Source: Amanita rubescens (taxonomy: Eukaryota > Basidiomycota > Agaricomycetes > Agaricales > Amanitaceae). Taken from it: a stretch of DNA of 64,000 bases. The notes below the pieces were generated by a model that saw only the letters and a list, made by a program, of their open reading frames with translations, had not been told where the DNA came from and did no database searches. Location of the stretch: contig WION01000006.1 in the NCBI GenBank assembly GCA_015039365.1, forward strand, positions 1-64,000, written 5' to 3'. Positions 33,990-45,040 of the stretch are shown piece by piece; position 1 is the stretch's first letter, and each line of letters begins with the position of its first letter. The translations under genes and the position numbers were made by a program.

Positions 33990-34880
33990 CTTTAGTTTCA
34001 AACCCTAAACGCACCTTGAAGTCTTTTTTCTAAATCTGTCCAGGAAGAATCCACTTTCGCTGCGGACAGTTACTTCATTCACTACGCTGAGATAAAGCGA
34101 TTTCTTTCCATGTTATCGCCAAGTCTATATGATGACAGCATGCGAGTCTGCCTTTTCTGGATGATAATTTGCTGCTGCTTGCATCGACTCCCCAATTTGC
34201 GCTCCCCGACGCTTGAAATGGTGCCGATCCCGGAAAAGGAGCAACTCCTGGTCACTTTTAACCGTCCCGGATTTAACCAGGGCGGTTAGACGATGGCATG
34301 GTTGTCGTACTGTCGCACATGATTCGTCTTCGCAGGTTGGAAGTTGGTGCCAGGGTTGGGGCGCCAGGTAGCAAAAGCATTATCAACATTCCTCGAATCC
34401 TGTACTGCCCATGCGGGATTGGCTGCTCACAGGGACGCCCGATCATCAAGATTGCTTATACTGCACATAGATTATTACAATAATCCCCGCATAATTCGGG
34501 ACCCCGAGCGCACCTTGAAAGGACTGGATTTCTTTTTAGATCGGCCCAGGATGAACCCATTGTTTCTGAATACCAGGCCAACCACAAGGCCCATTTAAAG
34601 CGCATTCTCGACACTTGTTGCCGAATTGCGTTTTCATGATGTGGACTAAAGCATCAACTCTCTGGCTTACGCTCCTTGACGCTTAAGAAAGTAAAACCCG
34701 CGATCCATCAAGACGTATGAACACCCGAAGAACTTGTTGGCCTCTTTAACGACGCCACGGGCTTAACTCGTGTCCGACTGCTCGACACTCACATGGGAAT
34801 TCGGTTGGTCACTTTTAACCACTGGGGTTGGTATCAGCGGGATTAGATGGTGGCTTGGGACCTGTGCATAGTGGATGATT
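33990..34880. repeat. Ancient degenerate tandem duplication in non-coding DNA
   Basis: Blocks at 34010-34060, 34185-34225 and 34245-34300 recur in the same order at about 34500-34560, 34650-34710 and 34808-34860. Shared cores include CGCACCTTGAA, GCTCC-TGACGCTT and GGTCACTTTTAACC. Both copies are full of stops. Neither matches a protein I know, so this may be a relic gene pair or transposon remnant. Confidence 0.5.
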
Positions 34881-35249
34881 TATCAATAAAGCTGATACCT
34901 GATAACGCGTAAACCCATTGCCACTCCTCAGCGCTCAGCTTCAGCATGCGTTTTGCTAGGAGATTTTGAATATATACTTGAAAAAAATATACATACTTAT
35001 TACATGTATCGTATCGTCATCCAGATGAAGAAAAAACCACAGCACCCAGGATTCCCGCGTGGTCCCCCACCGTGGTACTAACTAGGCGGCACTCTGGTTG
35101 ACTGCGCAGATCGGACGGGATGCGGTGCTTTCAGAGTCCTATGGCCGTGGATATTCACTTTCAGAATTAGCACCCTATATACCCATTGCCAAGTACTTGA
35201 GATGCGTGAGTTTACGATGGTGTTCCTCACGATTACGTTGGCATACAAT
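34881..35249. other. 5' flank of PPE1
   Basis: No gene seen. A short AT-rich stretch near 34965-35000 may be part of the promoter. Confidence 0.35.
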
Positions 35250-36776
35250 ATGTCAAACTTGTATCGCTCCGCCATTAGCGCGCGACTAGCAAAACTGCCC
35301 CAAGATCTTCCTCCAGGCAGTGGCGGGGATGAAGATAATGAAGAAGATGAGGCTGCCGATATCATAGGCGCGCTTCCGGGAAGTGGTATGGGCCCGCCGG
35401 CAATGTACGGTATCCATCGCTTTCGATCGCTCATATGAACCAGGCTTGATCTGAATCCGTAGGCCACGTAGAACTCTACCAAGCAGGCCACCAAAGCCTC
35501 CCAATCCAGCGTTCTCATCGATATCTGGTTCGTCATTCTTTGATTCAGCAAGCCAAGTCGCGGTTCCTTCCCGTGGACTCGATTTCAGAGTATATTATAC
35601 GCCACCAAAGTACGCGGATGGGACTGTCATGATATGCCACCACGGTGCGGGTTACGGGGGTCTGAGCTTTGCTTGCATGGCAAAGGAGGTGAAGGACCTG
35701 TCGAACGGCGAGTGTGGTATCTTAGCTCCCGATGCTAGAAGGCACGGTGAGTGTCCTGTGATTAAGATGTCATTCCAAAACTGATATTTTATAATCTAGG
35801 GAAAACCGTCCAGTTGAATCAAGATGGACCAGAGGATGAAGATCTTTCTATCGACCGTCTCGCCACTGATTTAGTCGAGCTGGTGCAAGTCATGTTCCCT
35901 GAACCGACAAAAGCGTCATCGTTATTAGTACGTTCCCTGACTTCGAAGATGTAGCCGACGATGACATTTTCCAAGCTTGTAGGTCATAGTATGGGAGGCT
36001 CAGTCATGGTCCTCGCGGTTCCTCTCCTGTTGGAAAAGAAATACCGTATAACCGGCGTCGCCGTTCTCGACGTCGTTGAGGGTGTGTTTTTCTGAACCTC
36101 GAAACATTCGCCAGCGTGATTGACGGTGGTAAAGGCTCTGCGCTAGAAGCTCTTCCACACATGCACAACCTGCTCAACACTAGACCAGATGGATTCGATA
36201 GCATCGAAGAAGCTATAGAATGGCAGTGGGTCGTCATCCGTCTCCAGGTTCGAGACAACGTATTTTATATTCCTATCCAGCGTAAGTACAAATACTATTC
36301 AAAACCCCAACTCTGCACGCGTGTCTATTCCATCAACATTCAAACACATTCCGAACGCTTTCAAACCTTACCAATGGCGAACTCCACTTAGATCAACAGC
36401 ACCATATTGGACGAGTTCGTGGACTGGTCGCCGAACTCGTATTATGACTGATGCGTTGGTATCATAGGCTGGTTCACCGATCTTTCCAAAAAGTTCCTAG
36501 CCGCACGCACCGCCCGTTTACTTATACTGGCTGGAACAGACAGACTCGATCGTGAGTTGATGGTTGGGCAAATGCAAGGCAAGTTCCAAATGGAAGTTGT
36601 ACCTGGTGTGGGACATATGCTGCACGAGGTACGCGTGTGACCATATCTCAAGTGAAAGCGACGAGATTGACACCCATATTCAGGACAATCCGACACGTCT
36701 TGCTGAGATCTTGGCGGAGTTCTGGAAGAGGAACGAGAAAGTAATCGCCGGAATAAAGAAAGTCGGAGATCTGTAG
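35250..36776 (+). CDS. PPE1: Protein phosphatase 2A methylesterase (PPE1/PPME1)
   Basis: The enzyme removes the C-terminal leucine methyl ester of the PP2A catalytic subunit. The start at 35250 gives MSNLYRSAISARLAKLPQDL, followed by an acidic stretch and the family's IIGALPGSGMGPPA. Next come VYYTPPKYADGTVMICHHGA with GYGGLSFACMAKEV and CGILAPDARRHG, then LSIDRLATDLVELVQVMFPE. After a 50-base intron, LVGHSMGGSVMVLAVPLLLE carries the nucleophile serine in GHSMGG. VAVLDVVEG follows, then ALEALPHMHNLLNTRP, LLILAGTDRLDRELMVGQMQ and VVPGVGHMLHE with the catalytic histidine, ending in GIKKVGDL. About seven exons join in frame, so the gene is intact. An upstream in-frame ATG at 35202 exists, but homologous proteins begin at the MSNLYRS position. 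Confidence 0.9.
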
Positions 36777-37033
36777 CTTTCAGATGTATGTAATCAGAAC
36801 AAAATGTATTTTATTGTAGCCGAGTTACGATGAATAGAATCAATGCAATCGGATGGCTTTTGTCGGGAAGAACACACTTGGTATGGATGACTTCCAAGTC
36901 GCAGCACGGAGTCTTCTGACCATCTATAACGATTCCGCGACGTAGTCTGGCTGCGACGAAGACTCGTTGTGACCAGAGTTGTGTGGACAAAAGCGAGTGT
37001 GGGGATCCCTTGAAGCTAGCCGATTCAAATCCG
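36777..37033. other. Convergent 3' spacer
   Basis: A short AT-rich gap between the 3' ends of PPE1 and RIX7. A reverse frame (36811-37074) overlaps it without features. Confidence 0.4.
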
Positions 37034-39743
37034 TCAAACAGCCACAGGTGACGTGGCATCACCTCTAGCGTCATCCTCGAGCTGCACCCGTTTCACCCTG
37101 ACAGGCAACCCAGCAAACTTGTTCCTCAAACCCTCGTATCTTTTCCTCTGAGCGACGCTGACGCTAGGTCCAACTTTATCCAAGGCCACGTGGAAATCTT
37201 GGATTGTTACGACTACCTTCGTCGTAGAGAGGCCAGCTACGCCTTCTTCATTTTCCATCTGATCCAACGCGCCAAGCGTTCGCCTCAAGGCAACAACTCC
37301 AGCTTCTCGTATCAAAGCTGCGAGATCCGCACCACTGTATCCATCGCCTTTCTCCTTTACTAAAGTTTCAACGGCTTGCCGGATTTGATCGACAACATCT
37401 TTAGTGACTTCCACTTCATTACTTGCATCGCCAAGTGGAATACGCCTGCATAATGTTCTGACAATCTCAGCTCTTTCGTCCGGCGATGGGAGATCGACGT
37501 AGAGGAGTTTATCCAGCCGCCCTGGGCGGACCATGGCAGGATCGATCATGTCTGGCCTGTTTGTTGCGGCAATGACGTAGACGGCTTTGCGCGAGTCAAG
37601 ACCATCCAGTTCCGTTAGAAGCGTGTTGACGACACGAGCAGATGATTCAGACTAGGAAAGTAATTAGCTCAATAGTAATAATACCACATGACCATGAAAT
37701 GCTCACGAGGCTATCATCTCGGCGAGGTACAAGTGCGTCCAATTCATCAAAAAAGATAACGCAAGGTGATGAAGCTCGAGCACGTGAGAAGACCTGTCGG
37801 ACCGCTCGTTCGCTCTCGCCCACATACTACGTCCCTGATCAGGAACAAGATTTACTTGTCAAGCATATGCTCGCACCTTGTTGAGCAATTCTGGTCCCTT
37901 GACGCTGATGAAATTGGCTCTTGATTCATTCGCTACCGCTTTCGCTAATAGAGTTTTTCCACAGCCAGGTGGGCCCCATAGTAATACCCCACAAGCAGCT
38001 TCAATGCCAACAGCGGTAAAGAGCTCTGGCCTTCTGATAGGTTGCACGATAGCCATTTGCAACTCCTCACGTATGCCATGTAAGGCACCGATATCAGACC
38101 AGGTGACATCTGGCACGGTGGCAAACCCCTCACGTTTGGACGATGGTTGAACCTTCTTGAGGGCATGTTGAAAATCTTCAAAAGTGATACATATGGGAGC
38201 AAGCTGTTCTTCGGTTAGAGGGTCTGGGTGAGCGTTGAGGAACTGCGCGATGGAACCGGACGCTCCTGGAAAACTAAGAAGAGAAGAAAAGGAGGATGGA
38301 TGCTGGGTATGAATTTGCGCCTCTTCCGGATCTTGTTGAGGGGTAAGACCATCCACAGCCATGGTATCTGCTTCTTGATCCCGCTCACCCGCTCCATCTG
38401 ACAGGACATCCGGAAGCGTGAGTGTACCCTCTGATATCTGCCTGAAAATTCGTTTCACAGCGATGATGCCTGCAGCACCCGTCAATGCAGACAAGTCCGC
38501 TCCAACATAACCAGGGGTAGACTTTGCTAAAGCGTCGAAATTGAAGTCCCCTTCTAACCGTAATTTAGCGCACAGAACGCGCAAAATTCTGAAAACAGTT
38601 TAAACGAGAACAGGCGACATTTGCGACAAGCTTACTTTGCCCGTGCCTCGTCATCGGGTACTCCCATACTTATCTCATGGTCGAATCGACCTGCCCGTCG
38701 CAAAGCAGCATCGAGTGCATCTGGTCTATTTGTAGCTCCCATTACGATGATCGGTTTGTTATCCGTTTTGTCCCATGACATGTCTATAACAAATAAAAAA
38801 TTATTACTTATGGGCGCTAAAAATGTTATATACTGACCATCCATGCATGTCAAGAACTGAGCGACGATTCTGCGTTCCATCTCGCGCTGTGCACTTTCTC
38901 GTTTAGGCGTTATTGCATCTATTTCATCTATAAATAACAAGCATGGCGCCACACGCTGGAGCTGCATTGATAACTCTCCCATAGAAGGTGGCGGATGCCT
39001 ACCTTGGCTTCTTCAAAAGTGTCACGTAATGTCTTTTCTGATTCTCCGGACATGCCGGAAACAACAGACGGGGCAGATATGCTGATGAATGGCAAACCAA
39101 GTTCCTGAAGTGCTCGATAAGCGTGGCACTTCGAATTGACACGATTTGAGAACTTACCCCAGCAATGGCATGTGCTAACATTGTCTTACCGCAACCCGGT
39201 GGGCCATGTAGTAAAACTCCTCGAGGCGGAGGAACACCAGTATGCAGGTAGATTTCTGGGTGACATAAAGGCATGGCTACCAGTTCCAGTACTTTTTCTA
39301 TGCATGCTTCTACTCCGCCGAGGTCAGATAAACGAAGAGCTGGAGGCGAATAATCTTTAGCTATCGACCCCGACGCCCCAGAACCGGCAATTCTCGATCT
39401 TTTGCTACTTGGCTCAGACCGTGATGGACGTAATTTTCGCTTGCTGTTGACAGAATTAGATTGCTCTTGAACACTTGCGGCTTCAGCAAGGCTTGGTGAT
39501 GTTTGTACCTCGGTGGGCACATTTGTGCTGAGTTGTGCAGTAGATAGTGTTACAGATTCTTCTATAGCAGACGCTGGTAGTGCTTTTGGTGACACCGGTG
39601 CAGAGTTGAGATTGAGTTTGCTTCGCCGATGAGTCGACCATAGGCTCTGCATTTGCCTATTCAAAGCATTCGGGGCCTAACTGAGTTTCAGTAAGACGGT
39701 GAGCATGGGAAAACAACATGTCGAGACATACAGGGTTATCCAT
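37034..39743 (-). CDS. RIX7: Tandem AAA ATPase Rix7/NVL, 60S ribosome biogenesis
   Basis: Rix7 is a nucleolar type II AAA ATPase that strips Nsa1 from pre-60S particles. The D1 domain reads [20 protein letters not shown], then [20 protein letters not shown] (Walker A), [20 protein letters not shown] (Walker B) and [20 protein letters not shown]. After a 130-residue linker, D2 has [60 protein letters not shown] with [18 protein letters not shown], and [20 protein letters not shown]. It ends with a basic tail. An upstream nuclear-signal-like stretch ([14 protein letters not shown]) precedes D1. The earliest exon I can splice begins MDNP at 39743 and joins [14 protein letters not shown]. The N-terminal adaptor domain of the family was not found, so one or more 5' exons may lie in 39744-40190. 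Both ATPase sites are intact. Confidence 0.9.
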
Positions 39744-40333
39744 CCCTTGCGTCGGATTCTACTGCTTCCTTCCGTGGTGAGAGAACACAAATTTTGTATT
39801 TGGCATCGGCTCCCGATACAAACAATGCTATATATATCAGTATTACTATTACTATTCTATCACTGGTCTGGCCTTTTACCGCTGGGCCAAATAAACTATC
39901 ATCTGCCCGAAGCGTGCTTAAACTTCTGGTCACTGTGACGCTGATCATGGGGGCACATCTCCCTCGGGACTTGAGCTGGTCTGTCTCCTTGCTGCTCAAT
40001 CTTGGGCCATCAATGCTTACTCTGTATATCTCCTCGTGATGCGCCCACCGCTGAAGTAACCCAAGTATAGATGCGTCAAGGAGCTAGGCGACTCCCCTTT
40101 GTGTCTAAGCATCTCCCATTATCGCTTCAACATTTCCTGTCGAATACGGAGCGACTTCTTCCTGCGCCGCTTTGAGCCACACGAACCCTATGTGGTAGAT
40201 GAATAAACTTGGTGGCAAGGAGTTCTAGCCCTCTCAATTGCCCGCGATGCTCATGAGTCCATTTTATCCTTTATCATTTTGTTCCTCGAGCTATAAAAAC
40301 TGTACCTTGGACAGCTGAAAATGCGGAATTGTG
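39744..40333. other. Divergent spacer; may hold 5' exons of RIX7
   Basis: A reverse frame at about 39960-40110 contains plausible peptide text (ISVTVTRSLSTLR) but has stops nearby. I could not place an N-terminal RIX7 exon. The right part is the promoter of the transporter gene. Confidence 0.3.
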
Positions 40334-42716
40334 ATGATGCACGTCGCCCATCCAACCGCGTCATCGCCCAGTCTGCAAATATCACCTCATAATTCCAGCG
40401 TTCCATCGCTAATGACTCCGCATCCGAACTCCAAAGCAACTCGTTTTATATCAGACGTTTGCATAGATGTTCTTGAGCATCCTTGTCGTGATGAGGCTCT
40501 TCAAGTCCTAAAATCGACAGAGGAAAAAAATCACGTCATCACCGAGGAAGAAAACCGGCGTGTACTTAGAAAAATCGACTTACAGTAAGTTTCTTATTTA
40601 CTATGGCAAGAGTCTTCTAACCACTCATATAGCTTGATGCCCCTAATGTTCGCGATATATTTCCTGCAGTGTAAGTCGATCATTTTTTGTTTCGAAGAAT
40701 AAGCTCATCTCGGTTCAGATATGGACAAGCAAACGCTCTCATTCTCTTCTGTTTTTGGTATTCGGAGAGACGCGCATCTTATAGGGGACGAGTATTCTTG
40801 GCTCGGTTCCATTCTATTGTAAGTGGGTCACTTTGTTTACCTTCCCATGCTCAAGCACGCTAGCATTGCGGAGATTCTCTGTCAACCCCTGTCTGCCTAC
40901 CTTTTAGTTAGACTACCACTTTCCTTCTATGTTCCCTTCATGGTCACCTGTTGGGGAGCGACACTGGCTGCCATGTCCGCGGCAACCAACTTCAAGGGAT
41001 TGCTTATTGCACGCTTCTTTGTATGTCGTCTCACCCTTTTCAATGCGTCGGCTGATCAGCTGGCTCAGCTTGGTGGATTCGAGTCATCCGTAATGGCCTC
41101 CTTCGTTCTTATCGGGCAGATTTGGTATCGCAGGCAGGAACAAGGCATTCGAATTGCAGGTTAGGAGCAATTTCATGCGTTTGGTGTTGTCTTGAATCAC
41201 GACCCAATAGTCTGGTATTCTAATAACGGATGGGGTAACATCTTCGGAAGCCTCATTGTTTACGGCCTTGGACATATCAAATCTCGCTTGCTATATACCT
41301 ACCAAATCGTCTTCATGCTACTGGGACTCTTTACCTTCTTCATTGGGATTCTCTCGTAAGCTTTGTAAGCCCATGATTGTTTAAAATTGATTTACGGTAC
41401 AGATTTTTCATCTTCCCCGACAATCCTGTCAAGAACAAGTTCCTCAACCCCACAGAAAAATCCATTGCAATAGAGGTGGGTGGATAATATGAAGGCATGA
41501 GTATTCACTCTGTGAATTTACAGCGCATACGTGCCAACCAACAAGGACTAGAAACGAAGGATTTCAAATTTGCACAAGCCAGGGAGACGTTCCTCGACAT
41601 TAAGAGTTGGTGCTGGATGATTATGCTATTTGTCATCTTCATTCCCGTCACCGGAATCAACGTCTTCGGCCCTATGATACTACAAGGACTCGGTTTTGAT
41701 GGGTGCGTGCCGTTTACCGAGCCAGTAACAGATTTAACCTTCCCCAAGGTATAAAGTAATGTTACTTAATATTCCTTTCGGAATCTTGCAAGTCGCTTTC
41801 ATTGCAGTTGCCTTCGTGAGTTTCGCATTTACGCGTGCCCTCCCCTCTAATTTTAGACTCAGTTGGCCTCCAATAAATTCCGCATGAAGTCCCCAGCCCT
41901 TTTGCTTATTATGATACCTTGCATAATTGGCACAAGTAATCTAGCCATATTTACTATACGGCAGTGATGCTGACTAGGTCGCAGCGGCGCTCCTTCTGCT
42001 GGAGCGGACTGAGCGAAATCGACCCATGCTTCTAGCTGCATACTACATCTTATCGGCATATACAGCTGCCACACCGACATTACTGAGTTGGCAGTCTACC
42101 AATGTTGCTGGGCATACGAAAAAGACTTGCGTAAGTATGTGCGCATCATAATGCAGATTCAAATCTCATCGCATTAGACAACGGCGCTTATGACAACTGG
42201 CGGATTCTGTGGTGGGATGGTAGGGATAGGTTGACATAATAAGAAACCAATCTTTATGATCGTCGCTAGGTTGGCCCGCTACTATTTTCGCCTCGAGACG
42301 GTCCACGTTATCACAAAGGTATCTTTTTCAAAAATTAAAGACGGAATGGCACTTACATCTTGTATAGGACTACTGGGTCTTCTTATTGCGTTTTGCACCT
42401 TCAGCGTATTTGTTTGTGTAACAGTCGCGTATTTGCATTACCTTAACCGCAAAAATGAACAACGCCGCATCATGGCAGGAAAAGGTAGACAGTTTGTTCA
42501 GTGCGAATTCATGCCTAAAATTTAATATATAGAGGCTAGAATCGCCGACTATTCGATGATGTCGGTTCAAGAGATCAATAACCCGCGAATGGAAGACAAT
42601 TTTGGTCAAGATGCATTCAACGACGTAACGGACTTGCAAAATGACGAATTCATTGTAAGATTTGTCCTTTATTCTGTGCATTTTCACCTAATATTTTCAT
42701 GCAGTACGTATACTAG
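40334..42716 (+). CDS. MFS transporter, allantoate permease (DAL5-like, anion:cation symporter) family
   Basis: A twelve-helix plasma-membrane transporter for organic anions or small nitrogenous nutrients; the substrate cannot be read. A 60-residue cytosolic N-terminus ends ENRRVLRKIDLQ. TM1 has LMPLMFAIYFLQ, then an intron, then DKQTLSFSSVFGIRRDAHLI and EYSWLGSILY, the family motif after TM1. Following segments are YLLVRLPLSFYVPFMVTCWG, GGFESSVMASFVLIGQIWYR, RIAVWYSNNGWGNIFGSLIV and FFIFPDNPVKNKFL. The second half has ITGINVFGPMILQGLGFDG-like text, LLAAYYILSAYTAATPTLL with SWQSTNVAGHTKK, NIVGPLLFSPRDGP-like text, and a last helix (IAFCTFSVFVCVTVAYLHYL). It ends NDEFIYVY, typical of the family. 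About ten introns; all joins work, so it is intact. Confidence 0.87.
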
Positions 42717-42890
42717 TTACAATTGGGGTTTGGCCACTGGCAACTGTACATTATAGTCGCATAATTTAGCTAGCACGTACCTTTGTACTTCCTGTGACAT
42801 CATCGAGTGGCGCAACGTCCGCGTGACTTCTCCACCCGTTTAAATTCCTCCAAGGACGTCGCGACCATAAGCCCTTCTCAGGTCGTCACA

Positions 42891-44343
42891 ATGAGTACCC
42901 GCACACCATTTTTTCTGCCTGGTTCTCGACAAGAACCTCGGACCAATGATGACCAGCAGGAAAAGACTGGCATCCACCCCTCGGAGGATCAAGATCCACT
43001 CACAGAGGCTCCTGAAAAGAAGAAAGACACCAACGACGTCAATAACAATCCGTCCGCTGAAAAGGATAACCAACACAAACCTCTCAATGTGAACGGCTTA
43101 ATTCGCAGCCGAACTCATCCCAAACTGCCACAAAGGATTCTCGTGAACGGGGGAAACATTCCCCGACCCGGCACCGCTGATCCAAGCTCTGATGGTCAAC
43201 ATTTTGCTACGCATACAACGAACATTGTCGCACCGATGCCTTTCAAGGCTTCTAGAATCGCGCCGCCGCTACTTTTAAATGCATCCAACACACCTAGGCC
43301 TATCTCACCGCTCAACTTCAAGGCTCCTGCTCCGCCTTATATGCATCAGACCGGAGATACGTTTTCAAATAATGCGCATATACCCACGGGTTCCCACAAC
43401 TCTTCGCATGAAGATGTGCCCGTTCATCTTCGATCAGCCAGTAGCCTTGGTGTAAGCAGGAACGTACAAGGTGTTCCGGACGGCAAAAACGCGGACAATT
43501 CGGCTCATCGAGTCTCAAACCAACAGTATGCGTGTGGGAAGCGCAAGCAGAGCGAGGCGATTAACGCTGGTCAATATCAGAAAACATTGAAGCGCTTCAA
43601 AGGCGAAAATATATTGCTGAGAAAGGATCCAGTGGTAATGCGATGACCCTCTCATTTGATATTATCTGACAAAGCTATAGGTGGAGAAAACTGAAGCTGA
43701 ACTGTCCCTCTCACATGAATCATGTGCCATCAATTCCGTTTCAGACTATGGATGGAGCCATCGTCCGACCCTAGATGTTTCTGGAAAAGACCGTTCTGAT
43801 ATCAATAGGGAAGAGAATGGCAACTGGGCAGCGAATATTATAAATACCCAAAGGGACTACAGCGGAGCACTTGATGATATACTGGGTCGTGACGTCAACA
43901 ATTACGTAGAGGAACACCTCGTGGATAAGTATGTCCAAATTTCGAACAAATGGAAGGAGTGCAGCTTGGGAGAGTGGTCTGCCGGCGCTGAAGGTGGATT
44001 CAGTTTAATCCTTCGACGCAAGCTAACCTTTTTTTTACAGAGATCAAGTCCAAGTACTGTAAAATCCTTGATTTTGTGCGTCTGCATCCTGACCGAATAA
44101 TTCTGATCTGAGCATATATTGCCAGGTGAAAGAACGCATCGAGTTGATTCGATTCCTCTTCGATATTATTGTCTGAGCTAAGCAACATTCGTCAGTGCCA
44201 AAGTAAATTTGTACGCTTCAATGGATAAAAAGATAGAGCAACATGAGAGTGCTTTGGCAAGGCGGGAGGAGAAACTATCCGGAGCCCAAACGCAATTGGT
44301 CCATGAGAGTGAAGGTGTTTTGGGGAGAAGCCTCGGCCTATAG
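42891..44343 (+). CDS. Probable Ecm11-domain protein (meiotic/synaptonemal factor family)
   Basis: The start at 42891 gives MSTRTPFFLPGSRQEP, followed by about 240 residues of Pro/Asn/Ser-rich, probably disordered sequence with KRKQSEAIN. After an intron the C-terminal part reads YSGALDDILGRDVNNYVEEH with LVDKYVQISNKWKECSLGEW, then EIKSKYCKILDFV, and after two more introns KERIDAKVNLYASMDKKIEQ with ESALARREEKLSGAQTQL, ending RSLGL. The pattern (tryptophan-containing helix, then ILDFVK, then KVNLYASMD, then a coiled coil) matches my recollection of the Ecm11 domain found in fungal SUMO-regulated synaptonemal proteins. The match is by pattern, so the name is tentative. All splices keep frame. 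Confidence 0.55.
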
Positions 44344-45040
44344 CTTTCCGAGAGACGATTAGGTACGAAGTGCTGCTAACCGACAATTAAACCAGATTCC
44401 CTGCGTACTTCGAGTTCAGCTTACAATAATGACAATGTCATTTTTTGTCCTGTGATCGTAGTCCAGTTGTCAGCACTTCTTCGACCATGCAAACCTTGAA
44501 CCCAACCGAATGAGGGCGACCAAGTACGTGTCTCGAGAGTCTACAGTTTACAATTGACTGACTTGACCAGTGATCGGTCGGTGCTGACGAAGATTTACTC
44601 CCATAGCAAAATTTTCATTACAATGAATAAACCACCCTCCGGTCCACGGAAGCTGATAACTTTTCTTGTCTCCGCGGCTACCGACTATGGCTAACTGACG
44701 ACGCCCATGCTTCGTTTTTGGTAGAGCGGAATCCCATTGCAATCAATTACAGCTCCACACTAGAACACGTGGAGCGGGCGGAAGTCTAAACCCAAGGGAC
44801 CAGATTTTTGGCTGGTCGGCGGCCGTCGCTGTCGGGAGCGTCTTAAAAACCCTAGGATGGACCCAGCAAACGAGATTTTGCCTTCGAGCTAAATGTACGT
44901 GCTTTGATCTCTCAGTGTTGAAATACATCCTCATTCCTTTTTGGTCACCGACGTAGCCCGGACGGTGGCTGCACGTCATCATCCCTTTGCGGCGAAGCAG
45001 CCCAATACCCCATTACTTGCGGTTTCTCTATTTGCTCAAG
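44344..45040. other. Intergenic; no supported gene
   Basis: The stretch contains only short reverse frames without features. Its right end is the F-box gene promoter. Confidence 0.4.
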
